NCBI GenBank assembly: GCA_014058105.1
Contig: JACGCM010002394.1
Span: 496,001-560,000 of the forward strand
From: Kingdonia uniflora
Lineage: Eukaryota; Streptophyta; Magnoliopsida; Ranunculales; Circaeasteraceae
Reading direction: 5' to 3'
Length of the DNA stretch: 64,000 nt
The position numbers and the translations under genes were made by a program. The first letter of the stretch is position 1; every line of letters starts with the position of its first letter. The notes under the pieces are model-generated. The model was not told where the DNA came from and did not search any database. It saw nothing but the letters and a program-made list of their open reading frames with translations. Below, piece after piece: positions 33,601 to 44,188 of the stretch.

Positions 33601-34820
33601 TATAGTTAATCTGTTAATAAAAACAAAATGATTTTATTTTGTTCTATCAAGTTGTTTGGATTGGAAACTCTGACATCATGGTTTGATGTTATAAAAAAGT
33701 CAGTGTGTGTATGGCACATGCACTTACGTAGCATGATTCGGATTGATGCGGACATCATAATTGTTATGAGCTTATCCTCATCTAAAACTATAACACATTA
33801 ACCATGGAATGTTAAAAGAGATACTAGGGTTTCTTCACCTTGCATAGGCAAACATATACTGCGGCTAACAAAGAAGAAAAAGCTAGTCTACCAAGGCACC
33901 ATTCAGTAGAAAACATTTATGAAAAACTATAAAAAATAAAAAATTACTCCGTATATGTACAGTAGCGATAAACGTCACATATTCCATTTGTTTAATCTAT
34001 GGTTGCTTGGGACAAAATTGGCCACCTTAAACTCGTGCAATTCAACTTGCGCACACCTTCTTATCATCTACTTTCTATCAATCAACAACTCAAATTCAAA
34101 ATCCTATTAGTAACGCATGTAAACCTAAACTTTAGTTCTATTTATCACCAACGATGTCATTCCCTAGGTAAATCCTGGCTTACCTTAGTTACATTGGTAT
34201 GTAGGTTGGCAGGATTCTCACATGCTCCAAGGATTAATCGGGCAAACGGTGATAATATATGAATAACCTATCAGTGTGATCACCCCAATTTGTCAAAAAG
34301 AAATAAACAATACGGTTATCTTATTACTTATGCAAACCAAAGGCCTAAAGCTCATCTAAAAAAAAATCTTCTTTGTCGCCAAATGGTCAACCTCTATTTT
34401 ACAATCGTCGTCTTTTTTTACCGACGGAAACGACGTGTACAACGCATGCTTTCTTTAGGAAAATAGAAAGGTCAGATTGTCGTGTCAAAATCGTCACCGC
34501 ATAGTTTGGTGACGAGTCAAAATATACTGTTTCAAGGCGCAACTTTAAAACCCTTTTCAAACATATATATATATATATACACATCCATGCATATACATAC
34601 ATACATACATACATGGGGCATTTCTTAGTCGGTACTAGCTCACTCTGACTCAGACGCACCAATTGGACCACTTTTTGCCACGCAAATGCTGACGTTAAGA
34701 CCTCTTTTTTTTAATATCACAACATTTATGTTACCGTCTTTGTTACAAGCACGATGTATATTACCAACAAAACCAAACTTACAAAAGAGTTTATACGACC
34801 CCTAGCAGCAAGTTCATAGG
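33600..34820. other. Stretch without a recognised gene
   Basis: AT-rich. Contains a TA repeat then a CATA repeat at about 34562-34616. Small open stretches (33999-34262, 34399-34671) show no family motif and are probably chance. Confidence 0.4.
34562..34616. repeat. Compound microsatellite (TA)n and (CATA)n
   Basis: ATATATATATATATATATAT followed after a short spacer by five CATA units. Confidence 0.9.
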
Positions 34821-35044
34821 CTACAAAGTTGTACCCCCGTGGAAAATAAACATAATTAAGAGAGTTGCTAAAGTTGGTACATCCTGGATGGCAAGGATCA
34901 ACAAAAATAGTTGCTTCCCATGAAAAATCAAAGCCATAAATCTTCTAAAGTTTGAGGGCCTAGTATAAGCATCTCCCTTCGGCTTCTTCAGCGGATCCTG
35001 CACACACAATATTATCAGTAATGTCCAATAGAATAAATCTCATG
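34821..35044 (-). other. Possible host exon remnant
   Basis: The minus strand has a splice-acceptor-like TTGTGTGTGCAG (near 34998-35009) followed by an open frame (DPLKKPKGDAYTRPSNFRR...) or, in another frame, YGFDFSWEATIFVDPCHPGC. No family recognised. It is continuous with 35484-35665 once the hAT MITE is removed. Confidence 0.25.
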
Positions 35045-35483
35045 CAGGGCTGGTGCTAGGGTTTGGGTGGCCTGAAGCGAACTCAAAGTGAGGCCCCTAT
35101 ATATGGATTCATGGGAAATCAGTTTCTAACTGCACTTTCTTAAATGAAAGATTTGTAATTGCAGTTGCATCCCAATGCGCCAAGGAATTAGTTGCAAGTG
35201 TAGGCGAGGAAAAGATCGTTGCAAGGTTACGCATGGCAAAAACAATAGAGGGGGATAGGCATTTAGAGTTGCTTAACTAGAGATGGAGTTACGACTTAGA
35301 GAGAAACGTCATCAGCTATTATCACAGATAGTTTTATAATTGGGACTCTTTTCTTTTTCAAGAGTTATGATAACTCTTGACTCTTTGTTTTCTTTGAAAG
35401 AGAGAGAAGTTTAGATCGTGAAATGCGACCCCTGGATAAGTGGTGCCCAAAGTGATAGCTTTGGTTGACTTACCCCAGCCCTG
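35045..35483. mobile_element. hAT-type MITE
   Basis: Terminal inverted repeats CAGGGCTGG (35045) and its complement ending CCAGCCCTG (35483). Flanked by ATCTCATG (35037-35044) and ATCCCATG (35484-35491), an 8-bp target duplication with one mismatch, the length typical of hAT transposons. It is 439 bp with no coding capacity. Confidence 0.85.
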
Positions 35484-35487
35484 ATCC

Positions 35488-35660
35488 CATGCCACCTTTA
35501 GTTGTGTGAGAATTCCAAGCATCATCAATCATAAGTAGGAATCCTTTTGATCTTTCAAAATCTTCACAATTTTGTCTTTATCAAGAAGAGAAGGACAGTG
35601 GTGTCCTAATTCATCAGTACAAACAGCCATCAAAGAATTAGCATTGAGCAGAATATCATG
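35488..35660 (-). pseudogene. Possible NB-ARC (disease-resistance type) fragment
   Basis: The minus strand reads ILLNANSLMAVCTDELGHHCPSLLDKDKIVKILKDQK (in parts), then after a one-base shift GFLLMIDDAWN. The last part resembles the kinase-2 motif LLVLDDVW of plant NB-ARC proteins, at about the expected distance from the preceding helical region. No P-loop or GLPL motif is visible. It is interrupted on the left by the hAT MITE and on the right by Copia B. Confidence 0.35.
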
Positions 35661-35665
35661 CACTG

Positions 35666-35790
35666 TGTTAGTCTCACATTGGGTACTAGTAGAATTAGCT
35701 TAATGATCATCTACTATATAAAGAGAGGTTATGATGTAATTTAAGAAATCAATTCAAGAGTAATAAAATTTTCTCTTATTTATTTCTACA
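35666..35790 (+). repeat. 5' LTR of Copia B
   Basis: 125 bp, TGTTAG...TCTACA. Contains a TATA-like CTATATAAAGAG near 35712. Next to the primer-binding site. Confidence 0.85.
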
Positions 35791-35869
35791 TGGTATCAGA
35801 GCTAGAGGATTTGACGAGTAATTTGAGCAGGCGTAGTAACCTAACTGATGATGAAAAGGAAAGTGAAGC

Positions 35870-37761
35870 AGAGTAGATGACAGGGGGAGATCAGGGTATT
35901 GAAGATGAACTTCATATGAATGGAGAGGATCAGACCATAGGGGGAGATCAAGCTGAAGTAGCAGAAGTTGCCCGTGACTCCAACATTCTAACACCATCTA
36001 CCGAAGCACTGCCGAAGAATGTCGAACCACAGGTATTACCTAATCCTAACACAGTTAATGATATTCAACCTAGACGTTCAGAAAGGCCTACTAAAGGTAT
36101 TCCAAAATCTACTTATGAACCAGATATTAATTCTAAAGCCAAATACCCAATTTTCTGATTATGTGTCCACCCGTAGGTTGGCTAAGTCGTTTATATGCAC
36201 TATGAATCAATTATCCTCTATATCTATTCCTAGTAATTTGTAGGAAACACTATCAGATCCACGATTGAAGAAAGCCATGAATGAAGAGATGAATGCATTA
36301 CAGAAGAATTCCACTTGGGAACTTGTTGATAAATCCCATGGATATCGTATTGTTGGGTGTCATTGGATCTTTACTATAAAGATGAATTTAGATGGAAGTA
36401 TTGATAGCTATAAAGCCAGACTAGCTGCCAAAGGGTATACGCAGACGTATGGTGTGGATTACAAGGATACCTTCGCCCCAGTGGCAAAGATAAACACTAT
36501 TCGTGTACTCATTTCTGTTGCAGCCAATCTAGGTTGGCCATTACAACAGTTTGACGTGAAGAATGCATTTCTCAATGGAGACTTAGAAGAAGAAGTATAC
36601 ATGGAGATACCACCTGGAGTCACGAATTCTAAAGGAAGAAAAGTATATAAATTATAGAAGGCATTGTACGGGTTAAAACAGTGACCACGAGCTTGGTTTG
36701 GGCAGTTTTTATAAAGCATAAAGGCATTTGGATATAGACAAAGTAATTCTGATCATACCTTGTTTATAAAATGGAAGTCGGGCAAGCTTACCGCTCTTAT
36801 TGTTTATATTGATGGTATGGTTGTTACTGGAAATGACTAAGTAGAAATGGAGGCACTAAAGAACTATTTGTCACGAGAATTTGAGATGAAGGATTTGGGA
36901 CAGTTAAAATACTTCTTAGGCATTGAAGTTGCAAGATCAAGTCAAGGTATTTTCATGTCTCAACGAAAGTATATATTAGACCTTCTTGCAGAAACTTGGA
37001 TGCTTGATTGCAAACTGGTAGATACACCGATTGAAGCGAATCATCACTTGGGAATGTTTCTCGACCAAGTTCCATGTGACAAAGGAAGGTACCAACGCTT
37101 AGTGGAAAGACTAATTTATCTCTCCCATACTCGACCGGATATTGCATATGCCATTAGCGTCGTAAGTCAATTCATGCATAATCCAAATGAAGAACATATG
37201 AAGGCGGTCTTTCGAATATTAAGGTACTTGAAGAAATCTCTGGGAAAAGGTCTCATATTCCGGAAAGGTGGTCATATGGAAGTAATGGGATACACCGATG
37301 TAGATTGGGCAGGAGATATGACGAACAGGAGGTCAACCTCGGGCTATTTTATGTTTGTATGTGGGAATTTGGTGACATTTAGAGCTAAGAAGCAAAAGGT
37401 TATTGCTATATCAAGTGCAGAATCTGAGTTTCGGGGTATGGCTCATGGAGTATGTGAACTATTATGGATACGGAATGTATTAAAGGATCTTGGATTTAAA
37501 CTCATGAAGGCAATGGATCTACACTGTAACAATAAAATAACGATTATGATTGTATACAATCCAATTCAACATGACCGTATGAAACATGTTGAAGTGGATC
37601 GGTTCTTTATCAGAGAAAATATTGACAAATGGTGCATATGTTTTCCATTCATGAAGTCGAAAGATCAACTTGCAGATATTCTTACGAAAGGAATTTGTGG
37701 ACGAATATTTAACGAAGTGATTGACAAGCTGGGCATGATTGACATCTATGCTCCATCTTGA
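35870..37761 (+). pseudogene. Copia B RT-RNase H remnant
   Basis: The linker at 35877-36158 is acidic, ending in RRSERPTKGIPKSTY. RT at 36265-36657 is well preserved ([55 protein letters not shown]). In-frame stops follow at 36655-36720. The catalytic box reads YIDGMVV, so the second Asp of YVDD is lost. RNase H at 36847-37761 is a 304-codon open frame with TRPDIAYAISVVSQF, YTDVDWAGDM, RRSTSGY, ISSAESEF and KHVEVDRFFIRE. The RT mutation alone would abolish activity. Confidence 0.9.
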
Positions 37762-37768
37762 GGGGGAG

Positions 37769-37929
37769 TGTTAAATATATAATATACTAAATATAAGATA
37801 CTAAACATAGTCCTACATTGGATACTAGTAGAATTAGCTTAATGATCATCTACTATATAAAGAGAGGTTATGATGTAATCTAAAAAATCAATTCAAGAGT
37901 AATAAAATCTTCTCTTATTTATTTCTACA
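37769..37929 (+). repeat. 3' LTR of Copia B
   Basis: 161 bp. It is nearly identical to the 5' LTR over the last 120 bases but has 36 extra AT-rich bases (AAATATATAATATACTAAAT and more) near its start. Confidence 0.85.
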
Positions 37930-38659
37930 TTGATCTTATCCTGAAAAAGTTTCATATTTCTTGTTAGTAGCCTGCCTTTTCAAAACCCTCAAAAGTCTTC
38001 CACATATTAAAGTTTGGATCTTCAGTTCTAAGTTTGAACATTAAACAACATTATCAATATTTTGAATATAATTGGAAATAATAGCACATGAATTGAGCAT
38101 AGAACATGTCTTGAATATGACCGATAGTTTGGAGATGTCATTAAGCATAAGAATGTGTAATGAAAACAAGTCATATTTTCTATATACTTTGAGAAAAATG
38201 CACTAGAAATATTAATGTAAAATAGTGTATTTACATTACAATTTGTTAATACAGCATAAAGATATTGAGGATGTTGTAACCTTTTTTTGTTTTTTGAATG
38301 GCAAGTTGGGGCTAGAATCGTTAGATCACCAGCCCATTTTAGCCCTAGCCTTAGCCGATATCTATATATCTATATACTATGTTAATTCATGTATATAGAC
38401 ATAGTGTATTAAACTTTTGCGATGATAGAGAACCGAGAGAGAGCGAATAATAGTTAGTTATTGTTTGGTTCTGCAACTCAGATGCATTGGAAATGTCATA
38501 AGGATATTGTAGATATCCGCAGATATCAATTTTGGTGAACCATGTAACTTAAGGGTGTAGCAGACGTGGATGCTAGCTAGGGTATATAAAGGGGTGTTGC
38601 ATACCTGCCCTGCTGCTGGTATTATCTAATAAAAGTTGCAGAGAAAATTCACCTTCTTA
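37930..38659. other. Host-like sequence, no recognised gene
   Basis: The minus strand near 37935-38050 may continue the broken fragment left of Copia B. A TATA-like GTATATAAAGG lies at about 38592 with a leader-like stretch after it, cut by the MITE at 38660. Confidence 0.35.
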
Positions 38660-39129
38660 GAGCATCTCCTAACGTACCTCACTCAGTTGGTTGAAAAAAA
38701 ATTAAATCGAAGTGAATGAGGTTTTATTTCTTCCAATGGTACCTCACTTTTTTTAACAGGCGCCTAATTGTTGGGCGCTCGTTTCAATTTTTTTTTGAAA
38801 AAAAAATAAAATAAAATTCATCAGGCTCCTAAGTGTTAGGTACCCGATTTGAATTAAAAAAAAAAACAATTGGACACCCCCAAGTCTTAGGCACCGGATT
38901 TAAATTTTTTGCGAAAAAAAAAACAATTGGGCACCCGATTAAAAAACAAGCAGACACCCAACACTTGGGCGCCCAATCGCAACGTAAGAAAGCAAAGTTG
39001 AGGCTTGGAAAGTAAGACTCAACCCTACTTTTTGAGTTGAAAATTCATGTCAGTGAGGTGTTGCTGAAGCTCGAAAGTCCTATGTGGCACCTTAAAAAAC
39101 AAGTCAGTGAGGCACTTTAGGAGATGCTC
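38660..39129. mobile_element. PIF/Harbinger (Tourist-like) MITE
   Basis: Terminal inverted repeats GAGCATCTCCTAAcGTaCCTCACT and its complement (about 26 bases, few mismatches), flanked by TTA on both sides (38657-38659 and 39130-39132). A 3-bp TTA duplication with GAGCATCT-type ends fits PIF/Harbinger MITEs. Internally, about four diverged copies of a GGGCRCCYAA-TTAGGCACCGATTTAAATT-like unit occur. It is non-coding. Confidence 0.85.
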
Positions 39130-39191
39130 TTACACCAGCCACTTATAATATATGTTGTAGAGCACATTAGGATTGAATCAAACGTTATTAT

Positions 39192-39689
39192 TGTTGAGTC
39201 GCAAGCCCGGAAGCCGAAACTTCAACTTCGATTTGGTTAGTAATGAACAAGCAACAATCAAAAAGAATGGACAACACATAAGTTTAAGGTGGTTCGACAA
39301 TTGCCTACGTCCACTGTGCAAGAGAGAGAGAGATAGTTTATTCAAGATCCTAAGATACAATCACTTAAAGCAATTAGAGGTTCTCCTCAAGGATTTCCTC
39401 TCAAATTGATCCCCCCAAGGGTTGGCTCTAAAAGAACCTAAGTCCCCCTTATATAGTTGGGAAACTATTTACAATCGCTAAATCCTTGAGGCAAGTCAAG
39501 GGTTCCAACAAAATCTCAAAATTGAGTTTTTCCAATGTTTGTTCGAATAAAGCCATTTTTATTCGAACAAAGACAATTTTATATTCGAAGAAACAGCCTT
39601 CTGTGTGTTCTGCTCAAACAGACTTTGTTCTGTTTGAACCGAACAGAACAGACTCAAAGTCTATTCGAACTGAAAACAGAGCATCGACA
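39192..39689 (-). repeat. 3' LTR of Copia C
   Basis: 498 bp, ends TGTTGA...TCGACA in plus orientation. The promoter block includes CCTTATATAGTTGGG near 39447; the TTCGAA array lies at 39540-39670, which is the U3 start on the minus strand. It closely matches 54878-55388. Confidence 0.92.
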
Positions 39690-40008
39690 ATTCTCCACCT
39701 CGGTGAAAATTTCATCAACCAAACAAACCAAAATCTGAGCCGAACATCACCACCCTCCAAACAAACCCAAAACAAACCCTCTCCACTATAAAATGTCCCC
39801 AAAGACCCAAACACACAAGCGGTCCAATGAAACTAAACAAACCACGCATCCCAAAGGACCAATCCAAACCAAGCATCCCAAATGACCAAAAAATGAATAA
39901 AATGTCCCAAGGAACCAAAATCGACTGCACTAAATCAATAGTTGCCTACGTACCATGAATCAAGTCGCCCGCAGTTCATAAAAAATCTAATCAATCAATA
40001 TGAAAAAT
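39690..40008 (-). other. 3' untranslated region of Copia C
   Basis: No domain. In plus orientation it is rich in CCAAA and ACAAACC words; in element sense it is G/T-rich, ending near the LTR where a polypurine tract is expected (GGTGGAGAA is next to the LTR at 39690-39698). Confidence 0.5.
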
Positions 40009-41460
40009 TTAAACCAAGTCCAAACAATGATTGAACTTAATTTCCGAAACAACTTTCGTAAACATATCCGCCAGGTTATCTTGGGTGTGAATCTTCTTCA
40101 ATAAAATCTCACCCTCTTCCAGAACTTCTCTGACAAATTGATAGCGGACATCAATATGCATGTATCGACTAACCATACCAACCGTATGTGAAATATATGA
40201 CCAAGTACATACCATAGAATATATCAAGCTACCAACCGCGCTAGCATAAGGAACTTGACGCATATAATCACGTTCCTCATCAGTGTTTGTAGACATAGAT
40301 TTTGTGTTTCCATCAATGCTAAATCTCTGAAGTACCTTCCTCATGTACATCGCCTGAGAGAGGCACACCGCTCCCTTCTCTCTATCTCTATGAATCTCCA
40401 TACCAAGAATCTCTTTCGCATCACCAAGATCCTTCATTTCAAATTCTTTACCCATTTACTTTTTTAGCTTGTCAATCTCGGTTTTGTGCTTACACGCAAT
40501 AAGCATATCATCCACATACAAAAGCAAATAAATAAATGACCCGTCACATAGCTTGTGCAAGTAGAGACAATGGTCATAATGACTTTGCTTGTACTTTTGC
40601 CTAATCAAAAACTGATCAAATCGTTTGTACCATTGTCTTGGAGACTGCTTCAAACTGTACAATGACTTTTTTAGCTTACACACATAGTTTTCCTTCCCCG
40701 CAACAGCAAACCCACTCGACTGAGTCATATAGATCTCTTCTTTCAAATTCCCATGTAAAAACACCGTCTTAACATCGAGTTGTTGCAACTCCAAATCAAA
40801 TTGCACTACCAAGGCCAATAGGATATGAATGGAGGAGTGTTTCACCACCGGAGAAAAAACTTTATTATAATCAATCCTCTCCCTTTGAGCATAGCCTTTG
40901 GCTGCGAGTCTTGCCTTGAAGCCTATATCATCATCAAGAGATCATTGTTTCTTTGTGTAGACCCATTTATAACCGATCGCCTTCTTTCCCTTCGGTAACT
41001 TCGAAAGTTCCCAAGTTCCATTCTTAAAAAGAGAATACATCTCTTCCTTCATCGCTCCCTCCCAATGTTTAGCCTCGAGACCACAAATAGCTCCCTTATA
41101 GGTCGAAGGAACATCATCTTCAACGATCGAAAGGGCATAGGCTACCATGGCCTTTGCTTTTGGAAGTACTAAGTCCTTTGTAAGCCAACTCGGTTTTCTT
41201 ACATCCCTCTTTGGTTTACTCGTTGTGATTGACTCTGCCATCGAAATCTCTTCATCTGTACTACCAAATGTTTTACCTTCATCCGCATCTTTATCATTTG
41301 GAACATGAACAAGTGTCTCATCACCCATTGTCACATCGATAAATGACCCACCTCTTAGTACAGATTTCTTTGGCCAATATGAAGATGCATCAATCTCAGC
41401 CCGCTGCAATACCTCGCTTATCGCCTTCTTTGTGTGCTCAAAGCCATGTGACTTCATCAT
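40009..41460 (-). pseudogene. Copia C RT with deleted RNase H
   Basis: RT is at 40456-41460. The N-terminus carries KHWEGAMKEEMYSLFKNGTWEL, KKAIGYKWVY, then LDVKTVFLHGNLKEEIYM and an intact YVDDMLIA active site (near 40505). A stop separates 41460-40942 from the next segment, and another occurs at 40456. RNase H (40009-40455) starts normally (FEMKDLGDAKEILGMEI, VGSLIYSM, MVSRYM) but jumps straight to HIDVRYQFVREVLEEGE at about 40157-40165, losing the central RNase H with its acidic catalytic residues. It ends NLADMFTKVV. Confidence 0.9.
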
Positions 41461-41516
41461 AAAAGCCTCATCAAAGTTACATCTCTGCTCAGAATGATCT
41501 TTCGGTCCCTCGTATC

Positions 41517-42159
41517 CTACAACTTATAGTCTTTCACACCCTTCTTCTTACCCAGAAAAATAGCCTTTCTTGTTAGTAGATCCAAATTACCATCCTTAAC
41601 ATGATAGTATGTCAGGCACCCAAATATACAAAGAGTGTCATAATCTGCAGCCGGTTTTCCCGACCAAACTTCCATTAGTATTTTACCCTCAATTGCAACC
41701 GAAGGTAACCTATTAATTAACGATATAATATGCATATGTCAAAGCCCCAACCCAGAACGCCTTGCCTAACCTAAAATTAGATAACATATACCGCGCCTTT
41801 TCCAGCAAAGTACAGTTCATGCGCTCGGCTACCCTATTTTATTGCGGTGTCTATCTAACCATGAAGTGTCGAACTATCCCCTCATCTCAATATTCTTGCA
41901 AGAATGGATCATTAATGTACTCTTCACCATTATCCAAACAGAGCAACTTGATCTTTTTGTCGGTCTAAGTCTCAATCAACTTCTTCCACGTCATGAAAAT
42001 TTCTAGGACTTCATCCTTCCTTCTCATATTGTACACCCATATGCGCCTCAAAAAGTCATCCACAAAAGATACAAAATAATGTTTCCTCCCTAGCGATGCA
42101 TTCTTGGATGGTCTCCAAACATCAGAGTGAATATAATCAAGGGTTCCACGAGTACTGTG
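41517..42159 (-). pseudogene. Copia C integrase, C-terminal part
   Basis: The minus strand downstream of the chromovirus insertion continues the integrase: RGTLDYIHSDVW, then FVDDFLRR, LDNGEEYIN and VAERMNCTLLEKARYML in a frame with a few stops, then 41517-41735 (INRLPSVAIEGKILMEVWSGKP, FGCLTYYHVKDG). The frame joins the N-terminal part at 46793 across a single copy of CTGTG. Confidence 0.9.
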
Positions 42160-42603
42160 TAATCCACAATGCGATTGAGAAGTTTTTGTTAGTAGAGAAA
42201 TACGAAGAATACCAATGGGATGGAAAAATAGAGAATTCGATTACTCTAAACGAAGTAATTACAAGAAGAAAATCTCTTAAACCCTAGGTTTCTCTCAGAT
42301 TACTTTCAGATCTAACATAGAAAATAAATAACCTAAGTCCCTTTTATATACTAGGGAACCTAAAATACTAAAAGAATGTATTTCAAGGCAAAATACCCCT
42401 CAAAAATACAATCACCACCAAAAGGAAAAAGGCTGAATCACACCTCTATTTGAATAGAATTGTTTCTGTTCGAATAAAATAAAGTGTATTCGAATAGATA
42501 AAAATCTATTCGAATAAAACCCATCAGGCAGAAATCTATTTGAATAGAAATAATTCTGTTCGAATAGAATTGCTCAGTGTCTTCTTCAGATCCTCCTGGA
42601 TCA
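42160..42603 (-). repeat. 3' LTR of the chromovirus
   Basis: 444 bp. Element ends read TGATCCAGG...GGATTA on the minus strand, so the right terminus is TA rather than CA. CTTTTATATACTAGGG lies at about 42339; TTCGAA array at 42450-42570. Confidence 0.92.
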
Positions 42604-42618
42604 TGGCTCCCCCTTTAG
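42604..42618 (-). other. Chromovirus polypurine tract
   Basis: On the minus strand CTAAAGGGGGAGCCA immediately precedes the 3' LTR terminus, the expected plus-strand primer. Confidence 0.8.
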
Positions 42619-42640
42619 GAGCCTTGAGCTCCTGCTCAAG

Positions 42641-43200
42641 CTAGAACTGGAGATGTGGGAATGTGGTGATGCCCAATTCCTTACTGTACCACGTCGACTT
42701 ACTCGGTAGTGTACCCTTTTTCCCAACTCGGAACGATTCAATAGTACCCCGTCTAGTAGTATGAACCTTCCACTTTAGAATACCATCCTCCGGCAACGGA
42801 TCTTCTCTTTCCATCCATAAATCATCAACTGACGGTAGGTGAGTATCGATTGCAGAGTCTTTATCCAAAAGAGATGGCTCAAACAGCTTCAAATGTTCAA
42901 CATTAATCACCGAATACATCTTCATGAGAGGTGACAAATCCAACTGGAATGACTTGTCACCAATCTTCTTGAGTATCAAAAATGGACCATAACGGATAGG
43001 TTTGAGCTTCTTACCTTTCCCCTTAAGCCGTTCCTTACCCAAATACAACCAAACGAGGTTGCCCTTAAGAAAAATACACTCAACCCTATGCTTGTCGTGA
43101 CGAGCCTTATACTTCGCTTGAGTTTTCTTCAATTGAGCTTCAATTACCTCATGAACCTTTCCGATCTTCTCAATAAAATGTTAGGCTTTAACTTGCTCCT
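42641..43200 (-). pseudogene. Chromovirus integrase C-terminus and chromodomain-like tail
   Basis: Open frame at 42641-43132. The integrase C-terminal fold is seen in KYKARHDKHRVECIFLKGNLVWLYL and KKLKPIRYGPFLILKKIGDKSFQLDL, then NVEHLKLFEP. The end reads EDGILKWKVHTTRRGTIESF, with STWYSKELGITTFPHL, which matches a chromodomain (TRRG, then ESTWE-like, FPxL), the feature that defines chromoviruses and is thought to guide integration to chromatin. The central aromatic WKG is replaced by KKG. Confidence 0.85.
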
Positions 43201-44125
43201 CTTCCTCCTTTCCTGACACCGTCTTGTCACCAAGACTAAACGCCAAATCAAAGGGGCTTTGCGGCAAGTACCCCAAACAAACTTCAAAAGGAGACTTCAA
43301 TGTGGAACCATGAATCGCCTGGTTGAACGCAATCTAAAGATACGGTAAACTCTCATCCCAGGTCTTAAGATGTTTAGAATGGAATCCCCGTAATAAATGT
43401 ACCAAAGTACGGTTAACGACCTTTGTTTGTCTGTCTGTCTGCAGATAAAAAGCGGTACTTATCTTCAACTTAGTATCCATCATCCCCCATAACGATCTTC
43501 AGAAATGCCCCCAAAAGTATCTATCCCTATTATAAATAATAGAAGAAGGGAGCCCAGAATACCCCCAGACGTCTCAGAAAAACAATCGCGTTGATCCTTC
43601 CCTTGTGACCGTCTTCTAGCATGGAATAAGAACAATCATCTTACTGACTCGATCCACCACCACAAACAAATAGTCATTCTTCCACCTGGTCATGGGAAAA
43701 CCACCCATAAAATCCATCGAAATACTTTCCCAAGGGCGACTAGGAACTGGCAATGCTAAGTACAGTCCTATCTTCCTATTAGAAGGCTTCGATATGTTGT
43801 ATAACACGCAACCACGAACCACACGAGCAACATCCACCTGCATCTTCGGCCAATAGACATAACCCCGTAAATTCAAAAGAGTCTTTTCAACCCCGAAATG
43901 ACCTGCCACCCGGGAATAATGTGCCTCTCGAATCCACTGTAAACAGTCTCCACCCTCAAGAATACATAGTAAACTGCCCCTATAAATCAAACCATCCTTC
44001 AGATCATACTCGCAAGTCTTGCCCTGCAGCAACTTCTCATGAATCAAACTGAACTCCTTGTCGTCATCATACCCTAAAACGTACTCAGAAGGAACAATCG
44101 GCTGGATCTGCATAGCTACCATCAA
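43200..44125 (-). pseudogene. Chromovirus integrase pseudogene
   Basis: At 43616-44125: LLCILEGGDCLQWIREAHYSRVAGHFGVEKTLLNLRGYVYWPKMQ contains the HHCC-type zinc finger region (H-x-H and a later C-xx-C-like CVLYNISK, second Cys altered), followed by PWESISMDFMGGFPMT and the FVVVDRVSKM catalytic Asp block. From 43616 down to 43200 the core continues with stops (HLRTWDES-like and FNQAIHGSTLKSPFE segments). Confidence 0.88.
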
Positions 44126-44188
44126 AGCAAAAATAGTTGGTAATGGGGTCGAGATAACATATCAGCCATCTTATTGTTCACTCCTTTC

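Larger units (their letters stand above)
35666..37929 (+). mobile_element. Internally deleted Ty1/copia element B
   Basis: Short LTRs at 35666-35790 and 37769-37929, primer-binding site TGGTATCAGAGC at 35791 and purine tract GAGGGGGAG before the second LTR. Only the integrase-RT linker, RT and RNase H remain; gag, protease and integrase core are gone. No matching 5-bp flank duplication is seen (CACTG / TTGAT). Confidence 0.9.

Noticed and set aside
34399..34671. Minus-strand open frame with a YVCMYVYAWMCIYIYI stretch
   Set aside because: The peptide is produced by the (TA)n/(CATA)n microsatellite.
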